Assembly (NCBI RefSeq): GCF_018389385.1
Contig: NZ_CP062698.1
Location: forward strand, 2,049,501 to 2,113,500
Source: Anthocerotibacter panamensis C109
Lineage (GTDB): Bacteria; Cyanobacteriota; Cyanobacteriia; Gloeobacterales; Anthocerotibacteraceae
Direction: 5' to 3'
DNA length: 64,000 nucleotides
Part shown: piece by piece, positions 55,177 through 63,607 of the stretch
How the letters are laid out: every line of letters starts with the position of its first letter
How positions within the stretch are numbered: position 1 is the first letter of the stretch
The notes under the pieces: model-generated
Told to the model about the DNA's origin: nothing
The model's input: the letters and a program-made list of their open reading frames with translations, nothing else
The model's database searches: none
Made by a program: the position numbers and the translations under genes

Positions 55177-56616
55177 CTAAATAGCTTTACTGAAGAAGCC
55201 TGGACTCCAAGTGCCGTGCAGACCATGAGGGACATGATGGGGAAGGTGGAGTTGGGCTATGGGACCAGCCGCAATATTTTGGGCATCAAAAAAGATGACA
55301 TCCGTGCGATGGACATCTCCTCGATAAACCAGACTGACCACCCAGCCTCCGTCCTCCTCCACCGCCCCTGGACGCGGGATGAAGACCGGCTCTCCGACGT
55401 AGCCATCTGGGTCAAAGCTATAGCGTTCCTCCAGCCTCTTTACAAAATCGAACCGCCCCACTGCCTGCATGGGGCCATTGGCGGTAGGTGCGTGGGCGCT
55501 GGCTAAATAGGCCCAGCGGTGAGACTGCCCGACGAAGTTAGGGGCAACTTGAGGGAACTCGCAGGCGCGCGGGGCATGCATCCGAGTCGTCAGGCGGCGA
55601 GCCTTGAGATCAAGGGTAGTGCGCCAGAGTCGCCCTGCCGGGATTTGGGTGAAGTCTGTCTCCTTAAAGTCCCGGTCCTCCTGAGCTTTGAGGTATTCCT
55701 CGTAGCGAATGCTGTCGATGATGACTAGCCCATCCTGCTCATAGGCATTGACATGGTGGAAGATAAAAAACGGTTCCGCCTCCAGTTCAATTACAGGGCT
55801 ACCGTCCCGAGGCAAGACCAGGATGCGTGTCGGCTCCCCTTTGGCAAAGTGTAGGCACTCCGCCGCCCCCTTCATTCCGAACAAGAAAGGCCAAGGGTCA
55901 AGGGCCATCGGATTTTGAAAAAAGATAGCGTAGTGGGGTGTGATCACAAAATCATGGATGAAAGCGAGTCCCTGAAGTTTTTCGACCCGCTGCCTCACGA
56001 TCTTGCCGGAGGGGTTCAGTTCCCAGAGGTGTAAGCGACTCTGTAGGCCCACTTCTACCCCAAAATTGACCAAGTGACCAGTCTGAGGATCGAGCCGGGG
56101 ATGGGCGGAGAAAGGCAATTTCCCAACCAGTGGGTCCAGACCTGTAGTGGCGAGGGTATAGGGATCGAGCCGGTGCGGAGGGGCTGCTTCCCACAGTGCC
56201 CAGAGCTTTTGGGCATAGTAGAGGACATTGGTGTTGGCGACATTCTTATTATTGAAATCGAATAGGTTGGCCCAAAACCCGCCTGGTTTGAGGGTTCCAA
56301 AGACGTTTTTATAGAGAATTCGCCCCGCTTGTTGCTCTTCCTGAAAAGCCTGCGTCCGCACGTAGCGGTTACGAAAATGGACCCGCCCATCACGGAAGGT
56401 GAGCGCTGAGACCATGCCGTCTCCGTCAAAAGGATGCCGATAGGAGACCCCACCCAGCTCGAACTGCCCCGGACCATTGCGCCAAAGAGTGCCCTGAAGC
56501 TCCGACGGCAATTCCCCTTCGATATCCTCAAGCCAGTAGTCGTACTCTTGTGTGAGTGTTTCGTAACCTCTGGCCCAGGCGGCCAAATTGGGCTTTAGCG
56601 AGGCAGTGGTCGTCAT
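55177..56616 (-). CDS. Carotenoid oxygenase (RPE65/CCD family)
   Basis: A 479-residue non-heme iron dioxygenase with a seven-bladed propeller. Markers are LPSELQGTLWRNGPGQFE, HPFDGDGMVSALTF, FSAHPRLDPQTG, FIHDFVITPHYAIFFQNP, FFIFHHVNAYEQDG and the C-terminal HVPHGLHGTWSPGF; the four histidine ligands are in the FSAHP, FIHDF, FHHVN and VPHGLHG segments. It is of apocarotenoid oxygenase (retinal-forming) type by size. Substrate is unknown; cleavage to retinal or other apocarotenoids is the inferred role. Confidence 0.95.
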   Translation of the reverse strand: MTTTASLKPNLAAWARGYETLTQEYDYWLEDIEGELPSELQGTLWRNGPGQFELGGVSYRHPFDGDGMVSALTFRDGRVHFRNRYVRTQAFQEEQQAGRILYKNVFGTLKPGGFWANLFDFNNKNVANTNVLYYAQKLWALWEAAPPHRLDPYTLATTGLDPLVGKLPFSAHPRLDPQTGHLVNFGVEVGLQSRLHLWELNPSGKIVRQRVEKLQGLAFIHDFVITPHYAIFFQNPMALDPWPFLFGMKGAAECLHFAKGEPTRILVLPRDGSPVIELEAEPFFIFHHVNAYEQDGLVIIDSIRYEEYLKAQEDRDFKETDFTQIPAGRLWRTTLDLKARRLTTRMHAPRACEFPQVAPNFVGQSHRWAYLASAHAPTANGPMQAVGRFDFVKRLEERYSFDPDGYVGEPVFIPRPGAVEEDGGWVVSLVYRGDVHRTDVIFFDAQNIAAGPIAQLHLPHHVPHGLHGTWSPGFFSKAI

Positions 56617-56879
56617 TACGTTAAGATGCGCAACATTCCTACATAATAAGGCAGGGATGGTTTCCTGTCTTGCCCTTTGCCTAAATTATATAACTATATC
56701 AAAGTTTAATTTATTGACTTAGGGCTTCAATATACAGTAATAGCTTGTATGTTCGAAGGTTCCTTGCCTAAAGATGAAATAAACCAGCAACATTAAATTT
56801 TTGTAGCTAAAAGGCGCGACAAAACACGGATCTACTTATACAATGATAGAGAATCTTGATGGTGTTTGGAGCAAGTTTC

Positions 56880-57197
56880 ATGAAACGGCTTTTGTTAGCA
56901 GTGCTTTCTCTTAGCGTTATGACAATTCCTGTCCGTGCTGAAAACCCTTTTATCGCGCCCCCGAGCGTACTGACCTCAGTCTGCACAAACCCCAACCTTG
57001 ATGCTTCCTCGGACGAGTACAACTACTGCTGGTCTATTGTATACCCACAAGTCTGTGCCTACCGCACAACCCATGGGAACTTCACGAGCCCTACTTTCCC
57101 AAGGTACATGAGTAATTGGAATTCGTTTTGCGATGCTGTCTACTATGGAATTATCCCCATACCGAATGGCATTGTCCCCGTACCTCCTTCGAAATAG
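56880..57197 (+). CDS. Exported cysteine-containing protein of unknown function
   Basis: A 105-residue protein. ATG 56880 starts a signal peptide (MKRLLLAVLSLSVMTIPVRA). The mature part has four cysteines (SVCTNP, NYCWSI, QVCAYR, SFCDAV), enough for two disulfides, plus Tyr/Asn/Pro-rich segments ending IPNGIVPVPPSK. No family recognised. A GCGACA/TACAAT promoter candidate with 17-nt spacing lies at 56816-56844. Confidence 0.72.
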   Translation: MKRLLLAVLSLSVMTIPVRAENPFIAPPSVLTSVCTNPNLDASSDEYNYCWSIVYPQVCAYRTTHGNFTSPTFPRYMSNWNSFCDAVYYGIIPIPNGIVPVPPSK

Positions 57198-57326
57198 ATG
57201 AGTGAAGACTAAGCATGTAATGTGCTTGCTATCGGGTAATACCGGGGCACCTCGAAAGTTCAAGCTTATTGCGAATAGTGGCGGTAGAGTACTGGTTTCA
57301 AGCCCCACTTATTGAGAATAAGGCAA

Positions 57327-58688
57327 TTAATCGAGGTGCCCACCGTTAGAAACCAACTTCAATAGCTTTTCTCGCTGGGGTAGTTTCCAGTACATGAAGG
57401 TTTGAGGGAGGCATTTAGCCATCTGTGATACCCACCGTTTAGCACCCTCGGTTGCTAGTTCTCCTTGCAACTCTATTAGTGTCAACCACTCTAAGGAGTA
57501 ATCTGTGAATGGGGTGAAAGGCTGTTCGCATAGGATTTTATAAGCATCCTCTAGGATTACTTTGAAGGTTGGACTGCTAGCTAAGTTACATACGCGTACC
57601 ACACCTATCAATGCTTCTGGCGTTTCATGAACTGCGCAGCTTTGCTGGTAGTAAGCTAGAGCTATTTTCTCTCTTCTCTGAAATTCAGCACATAACCCAA
57701 GCATAAATAGCGCAGAGGCTTTATAACGTTTTACCTCATCATTATAGGCAAGAGCTAACAGCCGTTGGATTAACCGTTCAGCCTCGTCGTACTGCCCTGC
57801 ATGAATATAGCAAAACCCCAGGTTATTTAAGAGGCCATAGTTTTTATACATTGGGAAATCCGTCCTCGTACTTGCCAAGTAGTACTCGATAGCTGCTTCC
57901 CATTCTCCTCGAATAGCAGAAATATTGCCCAAATTCTCACAACAATGACCATAGATAGCATCGAGCTTGAACCGTTGCGCTATATCCAAAACTTCCCTGC
58001 AATACTGTTCAACCTTATCGAAGTGGCCCGCAACAAAATCTAGGTTGCTCAGATTTACCAGCACCCGCGCCCTAAGTTTTTGAACTTCTTCTTGTTCCTT
58101 ATTTAACTCATTAGTTTTTTTTCTACCCTTACCTTTTGTCTGTGTCGTAGTTGGGTAGGCAATTTCGCTGAGGCGCAATCCCATATGATAAAACTTGCGC
58201 GCTTCCTCATTCTGACTGAGCTGACTGGCGCAGTTACCCATGTTGATATAGAGCTGGGCTTCCACCAGGGGGAAGTCTCCTGTATCCTTCAGGATATTGA
58301 GTGCTGTGGCAAATTCTGAAGAAGCTGCGTCATATTGGTTTAGCTCCAGATAAGCATTGGCTCGTTGCAGATGAATTTCACAGGTCAGGTCAGCGATAGA
58401 GCGGGGTTTGCCAGGAGCATTACTCAGTATCAGACTTTTGATTGCAAAGGGCTCGTTTAGGCGCGATACTAGCTCATCGCCGCCCGCTCGCCTGAAGAAA
58501 TGCGTCCGTGCATCTTCGGGGAGGACATCCAGGATAGCTTGGAGTTTCCTAGAGCTGATATCCTGCCGCAAATTCCGAAAGCGCGAGATCTCCGAAGCGG
58601 ATACCTCGCCCTTGGTCTGCTTAGCCACCCGTGCCGCCACGATGCCTAGCTCATTGAAGGTTTCATCCAGCGCTTTACCCGGTTGCAC
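57327..58688 (-). CDS. TPR-repeat protein with N-terminal regulatory-type domain
   Basis: A 453-residue protein with a GTG start (AAGGGG 7-8 nt upstream). The N-terminal ~75 residues (AARVAKQTKGEVSASEISRFRNLRQDISSRKLQAILDVLP) resemble an XRE-like helix-turn-helix. From about residue 100 on there are several TPR units (for example AQLYINMGNCASQLSQNEEA, CCENLGNISAIRGEWEAAIE and GLLNNLGFCYIHAGQYDEAE). The gene is visibly AT-richer than its neighbours, hinting at transfer. This HTH-plus-TPR design is common in cyanobacterial regulators. The target is unknown. Confidence 0.82.
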   Translation of the reverse strand: MQPGKALDETFNELGIVAARVAKQTKGEVSASEISRFRNLRQDISSRKLQAILDVLPEDARTHFFRRAGGDELVSRLNEPFAIKSLILSNAPGKPRSIADLTCEIHLQRANAYLELNQYDAASSEFATALNILKDTGDFPLVEAQLYINMGNCASQLSQNEEARKFYHMGLRLSEIAYPTTTQTKGKGRKKTNELNKEQEEVQKLRARVLVNLSNLDFVAGHFDKVEQYCREVLDIAQRFKLDAIYGHCCENLGNISAIRGEWEAAIEYYLASTRTDFPMYKNYGLLNNLGFCYIHAGQYDEAERLIQRLLALAYNDEVKRYKASALFMLGLCAEFQRREKIALAYYQQSCAVHETPEALIGVVRVCNLASSPTFKVILEDAYKILCEQPFTPFTDYSLEWLTLIELQGELATEGAKRWVSQMAKCLPQTFMYWKLPQREKLLKLVSNGGHLD

Positions 58689-58871
58689 TTGCTATCCCCT
58701 TCCACCCTTACATGGTAAATTAGCACGCCTTCAATTTCCTGACTACGGGAGAGAACCCACGGTCCATTCTTTTTCACGCAATCTGGCAGCAGAGGAGACG
58801 ACAGAGATTTGTTCTTGTAAAGCACTTAACTTAATTTATGGCTCGCAAATAGGCTATACTCAGTAAGGCAC

Positions 58872-58945
58872 GCGCTCGTAGCTCAGTGGATTAGAGCATC
58901 TGACTACGGATCAGAGGGTCGGGAGTTCGAATCTCTCCGAGCGCA
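58872..58945 (+). tRNA. tRNA-Arg (anticodon ACG)
   Basis: A 74-nt cloverleaf: acceptor GCGCTCG/CGAGCGC, D-loop with GCTCAGTGGATTAGAGC, anticodon loop CTACGGA (ACG) on a TCTGA/TCAGA stem and a T-arm with GTTCGAATC. The discriminator is A; CCA is not encoded. Confidence 0.96.
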
Positions 58946-58956
58946 TAACCAAAACC

Positions 58957-58981
58957 TGACCTTGCCCCGATTTAGTGGACA
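58957..58981. other. Possible insertion-sequence terminus
   Basis: This 25-nt stretch, beginning TGACCTTGCCCC and ending GTGGACA, 11 nt after the tRNA, looks like an IS3-family inverted-repeat end. No transposase or second end is present, so it is at most a relic. The 160 nt after it hold no gene. Confidence 0.2.
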
Positions 58982-59143
58982 GTGGCTTTATGCTACCTGC
59001 TGTCGGACAACATAGTAGACTTTCTCAAATTTGACCTCAAAATTGAGGTCATGGACGATGATGGCCTGCCGTAATAAAGCGGGGCTGCCTAAAAGCGGCG
59101 TAAAGCCCCCGGATTTATTCGTGGGGAGTGTCAATATTAAGGT

Positions 59144-60763
59144 ATGCGCATTGCCTTGGTACAACTCAACCCGCGGGTGGGGGACCTGACTGCCAATAGT
59201 CAGGCGATAGCCCAAGCAGTCCTGAGCTTGGACCCCCAACCGGATCTGGTGGTGACCCCGGAACTCTCCCTGGTCGGCTATCCGCCCCGTGACCTCCTAT
59301 TGCAGCCCGCCTTTGTCCAGACCGTCTGGCACGAAGCTGAACAGCTCGCCCAACGTCTTGCTCATACAGCTCCGGTCCTCGTCGGTGCCCCGGTAGCCAA
59401 CCCCCAGAGTCTTGGACGTCCGCTCTATAACAGCGCTCTTCTTCTCCATCAGGGGCGTATTGCCGATAGCCTGCACAAGACGCTCCTACCCACCTATGAT
59501 GTCTTCGATGAGGACCGCTACTTCGAGCCCTACGTCGGCTCCCGAGTGATCCGAGTGGGCAAGGAGTTGGTCGGTGTGAGCATCTGCGAGGACCTCTGGA
59601 ATGACCGCGACTATTGGTCCCGTCCCCGCTATCACCACGACCCTGTCCAATCTTTAGTCGCGCAGGGTGCCAGCTTGCTAGTCAACCTATCCGCTTCTCC
59701 CTACACCCGCGACAAACAGCGCCTCCGGGAAGACATGCTCTGCAAGCTCGCCTACAAACACCGTTTACCCTTGGTCTATGTCAATCAGGTTGGGGGCAAC
59801 GACGACCTGATCTTCGATGGCTATAGCCTGATGCTCAACGCCCAAGGGGACGTGATAGCCCGTGCGCGGGGTTTTGCCCCCGATATCTTGGTCGTAGATG
59901 AGACTGGAGGGCGGCTTTGTGCACTGCTGGAGCCTGAAGAAGAGCTATGGGAAGCGTTGGTCCTAGGGACGCGGGACTACGTGCGCAAATGTGGGTTTCG
60001 CCAAGTCCTCTTGGGTCTGTCGGGGGGCATCGACTCAGCCCTCACCGCCGCTATCGCCTGTGACGCTCTTGGGTCTAAGAATGTCCTCGGGGTCTTGATG
60101 CCCTCGCCGTACTCCAGTTCTGGGAGCGTGAGCGACAGTCTGACCCTCGCTCAAAACCTGGGTATGCAGACCCTCACGCTCCCTATCGCCCCCGCCATGG
60201 ATGCCTATGACCAGATCCTCCAGGAGGCTTTCACTGGCTACAGCCCGGACGTGACCGAGGAGAATATTCAGGCGCGCATCCGGGGCAATCTCTTGATGGC
60301 CCTCTCCAATAAATACGGAGCCCTCTTGCTGACCACAGGCAACAAATCAGAATTAGCCGTGGGCTACTGCACCCTCTACGGTGACATGTCTGGGGGGCTT
60401 GGGGTTATCGCCGACCTGCCCAAAACCCAAGTCTACACCCTGGCCCATTGGCTCAACCGAGACGGGACGATACTCCCGGAAGCCATCCTCACCAAGGCTC
60501 CCTCCGCCGAACTGCGCCCCGACCAAACAGACCAGGATGCCCTCCCCCCCTACGAACTACTCGACGCCATCCTCGAGCGGCACCTTGCAGACCACCAAGG
60601 AGCCGAAGAGATTATCCGAGCGGGTTACCCTCCCGTTGTCGTCACCCAAATTCTGGCATGGGTGAAACGCGCTGAATTCAAGCGCCATCAGACCCCTCCA
60701 GGACTCAAAGTGACCGACCGCGCCTTTGGCACCGGCTGGCGGATGCCTATTGCCCGCGCCTGA
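59144..60763 (+). CDS. nadE: Glutamine-dependent NAD+ synthetase
   Basis: A 539-residue bifunctional enzyme making NAD from deamido-NAD. The N-terminal nitrilase-type glutaminase has VTPELSLVGYPPRD (Glu), SLHKTLLPTYDVFDE (Lys) and VGVSICEDLW (Cys). The C-terminal synthetase starts near residue 285 with LGLSGGIDSALTAA, the ATP-pyrophosphatase motif, and includes TGNKSELAVGYCTLYGDM. Length is normal for cyanobacteria. Confidence 0.97.
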   Translation: MRIALVQLNPRVGDLTANSQAIAQAVLSLDPQPDLVVTPELSLVGYPPRDLLLQPAFVQTVWHEAEQLAQRLAHTAPVLVGAPVANPQSLGRPLYNSALLLHQGRIADSLHKTLLPTYDVFDEDRYFEPYVGSRVIRVGKELVGVSICEDLWNDRDYWSRPRYHHDPVQSLVAQGASLLVNLSASPYTRDKQRLREDMLCKLAYKHRLPLVYVNQVGGNDDLIFDGYSLMLNAQGDVIARARGFAPDILVVDETGGRLCALLEPEEELWEALVLGTRDYVRKCGFRQVLLGLSGGIDSALTAAIACDALGSKNVLGVLMPSPYSSSGSVSDSLTLAQNLGMQTLTLPIAPAMDAYDQILQEAFTGYSPDVTEENIQARIRGNLLMALSNKYGALLLTTGNKSELAVGYCTLYGDMSGGLGVIADLPKTQVYTLAHWLNRDGTILPEAILTKAPSAELRPDQTDQDALPPYELLDAILERHLADHQGAEEIIRAGYPPVVVTQILAWVKRAEFKRHQTPPGLKVTDRAFGTGWRMPIARA

Positions 60764-60767
60764 TTGC

Positions 60768-62021
60768 CTAGGAGCGGCCTAAGGGTAGGTGAATGGTAAA
60801 AGTACTGCCCGCGCCTGCGGTGCTCTGTACAGAAATCGTGCCCTGGTGATGTTTAACAATCGTCTGGGCAATGGCGAGCCCCAGCCCAAAACCCCCTGCT
60901 TCTCGTGTCCGAGCTTCATCCACCCGATAAAACCGCTCGAACAGGTGCCCAAGGTGGGCAGCCGGGATACCCACACCTGTATCGACCACCTGAACCGCTA
61001 CCCCATCGCCCGAGCGCTCCACCCGGACCTCAATTCGCCCCCCGACCGGCGTGTATTTGATGGCGTTGGTGATCAGGTTCGTGAACAGGCGGTAGAGTTG
61101 GCTCTGCTGTCCCACCAGGTGGATCTCCCCCGGAGGAAGCCGTATCTGGAAGTCCTGGGCCTTTGCCACACTCAGAGGGGCCAGTTCTTCGTGGAGGTCC
61201 GTCAAGATTGTGTGGAGAGAACAGCAGATGCGCCCCACCGGGACTCCGCTATCGATACGAGCAAGCCACAGTAGATCCTCAGTCAGGTCTTTCATCCGTT
61301 GGGCTGTCTGAACAATGACTGCAAATTTTTCGTAGGTGTCTGGGGAGAGGACCTCCGGCTGGTGCAGGGCTCCTTGAGCTGTCGCCAAAATGGTCGCCAC
61401 GGGAGTGCGTAACTCGTGGGAGGCATCGCCCGTAAATTGCTGGAGCCTTCGATAGCTCTCTACAATCGGGACCATGGCCCGCCCTGCCAGTAGCCAAGCG
61501 CATCCCCCTGTGATACCCAGGAGTACCGGAAAGGCCAGCAGTATCCCCACGAGGACCCCGTGCACCAGTTCCTCTTCTTTCTTGCCCATTTGGAGGAATC
61601 CTCCCGGAAGGCGTAAGGTCAGTTGGCGATAGTGCCCTTGGGTTCCCGATAGGGTGGCGTACCCAGGGCGCAGGGTGTCCCGAGGTACCCGTGCAGCGGC
61701 CTCTCCACCCTGCCAGGACAGCTTACCCTCACGGGTGTACCAGCGTAGATAGGTGTGCTCGGGTATGGTGTGCTCCAAGTCTTCCTGGAAATCGCTGTGC
61801 CTAAGCCCCCCTAAGCTAATGGAGAAGCCTCGCTCGGCCAAATGCTCGCGCGATTCCCGGCCCAGCGTGCTGTTGACTAGGGTTTCCAGGGTCCGGTCTA
61901 CAGCCTGCTCCTCGGCCACATGCACCACAGCCAAGAAGGTCGCCGCTGTCAACAGCAGAACGAACCCCATCACTAGGGCATACCACAAGGTCAGATTCCA
62001 GCGGGTACGAGCAAAAACCAC
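60768..62021 (-). CDS. Sensor histidine kinase
   Basis: A 417-residue membrane kinase with GTG start. Two transmembrane segments (about 10-35 and 155-180) flank a ~120-residue periplasmic sensing region. A HAMP-like stretch leads to the dimerisation box DASHELRTPVATI (phospho-His), then an N box (LFTNLITNAIKYTP), G1 (DTGVGIP), F (LFERFYRVDEAR) and G2 (GFGLGLAIAQ). It follows the response regulator by 3 nt. The pair looks like the RppA/RppB (NrsR/S) type; the signal is not known. Confidence 0.94.
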   Translation of the reverse strand: MVFARTRWNLTLWYALVMGFVLLLTAATFLAVVHVAEEQAVDRTLETLVNSTLGRESREHLAERGFSISLGGLRHSDFQEDLEHTIPEHTYLRWYTREGKLSWQGGEAAARVPRDTLRPGYATLSGTQGHYRQLTLRLPGGFLQMGKKEEELVHGVLVGILLAFPVLLGITGGCAWLLAGRAMVPIVESYRRLQQFTGDASHELRTPVATILATAQGALHQPEVLSPDTYEKFAVIVQTAQRMKDLTEDLLWLARIDSGVPVGRICCSLHTILTDLHEELAPLSVAKAQDFQIRLPPGEIHLVGQQSQLYRLFTNLITNAIKYTPVGGRIEVRVERSGDGVAVQVVDTGVGIPAAHLGHLFERFYRVDEARTREAGGFGLGLAIAQTIVKHHQGTISVQSTAGAGSTFTIHLPLGRS

Positions 62022-62024
62022 TGT

Positions 62025-62693
62025 CTAGTCCTCGAAGCGATAACCCACCCCATAGACTGTCTGGATGAGCGGTTTACCAAAGCCTTGGTCCACTTTTTGG
62101 CGCAACAATCGGACCTGCGCTGCTACTACGTTACTCTCTGGTTCGGCGCTGATCTCCCAGAGGCGCTCTAGGATCTGGTCGCGGGTGAGGACCTGACCCG
62201 GATGGGTGAGGAAGTATTCCAAGAGTTGAAATTCCTTGCGGTTGAGGGGAATGGCCTTGCCCTCGCGGTAGGCGGTCATGGTGTTGCAGTTGAGGATGAC
62301 CCCGCCGGCTGTGAGCACATGGTCCTGGAAGTGACTGGGGCGGCGCAAGAGGGCGCGGACTCGGGCGAGGAGTTCTTCGATGTCGAAGGGTTTTACCATG
62401 TAGTCGTCCGCCCCGCTGTCAAGACCCACCACTTTATCCCGAGCGAGGTCCCGAGCGGTGAGCAATAATACCGGAGCCATTTGGCCCTCAGCCCGCAACC
62501 GACGGCACACTTCCACCCCCGACAGCCCCGGTACCATCCAGTCGAGGATGAGCAGGTCATAGCGCACCTGTTGGGTGAGGAGCCAACCCTCATCTCCCCG
62601 ATAGACCACATCTACCACATGCCCCGCTGTCGTCAGAATACCCTTGATGGCATGAGCTAGATTTTCTTCGTCTTCGACCAGGAGCAGGCGCAT
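62025..62693 (-). CDS. OmpR/PhoB-type response regulator
   Basis: A 222-residue regulator. The receiver has the acidic pocket (LVEDEE), phospho-acceptor D51 in LILDWMVPG, Thr in LLLTARD and Lys in MVKPFD. A winged-helix output domain follows (about 125-222: LNRKEFQLLEYFLTHPGQVLTRDQ; TVYGVGYRFED). The DWMVPGLSG start of the receiver resembles RppA-type cyanobacterial regulators. A direct repeat at 62733-62754 upstream may be its own binding site. Confidence 0.95.
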   Translation of the reverse strand: MRLLLVEDEENLAHAIKGILTTAGHVVDVVYRGDEGWLLTQQVRYDLLILDWMVPGLSGVEVCRRLRAEGQMAPVLLLTARDLARDKVVGLDSGADDYMVKPFDIEELLARVRALLRRPSHFQDHVLTAGGVILNCNTMTAYREGKAIPLNRKEFQLLEYFLTHPGQVLTRDQILERLWEISAEPESNVVAAQVRLLRQKVDQGFGKPLIQTVYGVGYRFED

Positions 62694-62732
62694 AGCGTGG
62701 GGTCAGTCGGACTCACCCATCCTAAAGGCACA

Positions 62733-62754
62733 CGGTGAAACTACCGTGAAAGTA
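62733..62754 (-). promoter_or_regulatory. Candidate autoregulatory direct repeat
   Basis: Two adjacent 11-nt units, CGGTGAAACTA (62733-62743) and CCGTGAAAGTA (62744-62754), agree at 9 of 11 positions. They lie about 40 nt upstream of the response regulator ATG, the geometry of OmpR/PhoB-type operators. A weak -10 (TAGGAT, minus strand 62725-62720) lies between. Confidence 0.5.
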
Positions 62755-62778
62755 GCCGATCCAGTCACCCAGCCACAA

Positions 62779-62817
62779 GAAAAAAGTAGCTGGCGTTGCT
62801 TTGAGCATCACGCCAGC
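62779..62817 (-). terminator. Intrinsic terminator of the 84-residue gene
   Basis: On the minus strand, GCTGGCGT (62817-62810) pairs with ACGCCAGC (62796-62789), with an inner TGCT/AGCA pair, followed by TACTTTTTTC. It ends the transcript of the gene at 62989-63243 before the response regulator. From 62818 to 62988 I see nothing else. Confidence 0.75.
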
Positions 62818-62988
62818 CACACTCGGGGGGGATAGAGAAGTTCAAAAATCGGGGCTGCCTGACTACTCAGGCTTCCTCGTGACGGGCAAGAGCGCATGGA
62901 CCCTAGCGGACTCATAATGTTTTATAAGGCGTACCTCTCAGATCTATGCACGCATAACGGAGCTGCCCCCTCAGAAAAATCAGATTTC

Positions 62989-63243
62989 CTAGGAACTGTC
63001 TTGCGCCTCAGCCTTAGCTTGGCCCTGTTCTTCGAGGCGCTGAAGGATAAGCAATTCGGCAGCGGCGAGATTTTGACCAGCAAAAGCCCAAAAATCAGCG
63101 AAGAAAGCAGCATTGGTAGCCGTAGACTGCGCGTAGACTTCAGCTTCGTCCGTGCACAAGCGCCGCAGGGCATTGAGGACGGGCATAAAACCGCATTGCT
63201 GGATCAATGCCTGGATTTGTGTATCTAGTTCTCCTCGCTCCAT
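62989..63243 (-). CDS. 84-residue helical protein of unknown function
   Basis: ATG 63243 has GGGGGAG close upstream, which supports this start over an in-frame one 15 codons before. The protein is helical: LDTQIQALIQQCGFMPVLNALRRLC, then FFADFWAFAGQNLAAAELLILQRLEE, ending acidic and polar. No motif recognised. It has its own terminator (62779-62817) and is divergent from the following small gene. Confidence 0.72.
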   Translation of the reverse strand: MERGELDTQIQALIQQCGFMPVLNALRRLCTDEAEVYAQSTATNAAFFADFWAFAGQNLAAAELLILQRLEEQGQAKAEAQDSS

Positions 63244-63427
63244 CCTGCTCCCCCGCACAGTCCTCCAGCCCATCGTGCCATACCCCAAGCTAAATAGGAC
63301 AACTCGGGCTTGCAGGCTAACATAAATGATATAATTACTGTATCAAGAAATACCTTTAGTGCTTTCTTTTGTAGCGTTTTGTTTCAATACTGTGTTCCAC
63401 TGGGACATAGAAAAGGAAGGGTTGGTC

Positions 63428-63607
63428 ATGATGCATCTGCACGATAACCGGTTCAAGTACGATAGAACGCTCCCCCGCATGCCGGGGGAGGTGCTCAAGG
63501 CCAGCCTGGATCTAGAATTGAGCGTCGCAGTTGGGGTCGCGCTCCTGATGACAGGCTCACTGGGGTGGATTTTGTTCACCCTCGTGCGGACGGTGTTGGG
63601 ACATTAG
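63428..63607 (+). CDS. 59-residue single-pass membrane protein
   Basis: ATG 63428 is preceded by AAGGAAGG at 7 nt. The basic, polar N-terminus (HLHDNRFKYDRTLPRMPGE) is followed by a hydrophobic helix (about 33-57, VAVGVALLMTGSLGWILFTLV). No family recognised. A perfect TATAAT at 63330-63335 lies about 90 nt upstream. Its stop overlaps the stop of the convergent AsmA-like gene by 4 nt. Confidence 0.7.
   Translation: MMHLHDNRFKYDRTLPRMPGEVLKASLDLELSVAVGVALLMTGSLGWILFTLVRTVLGH

Noticed and set aside
55150-55506. 118-codon plus-strand frame
   Set aside because: Almost all of it lies opposite the carotenoid oxygenase gene.
58988-59239. 83-codon minus-strand frame between the tRNA and nadE
   Set aside because: Its start lies within nadE, and I see no homology; possibly a relic only.
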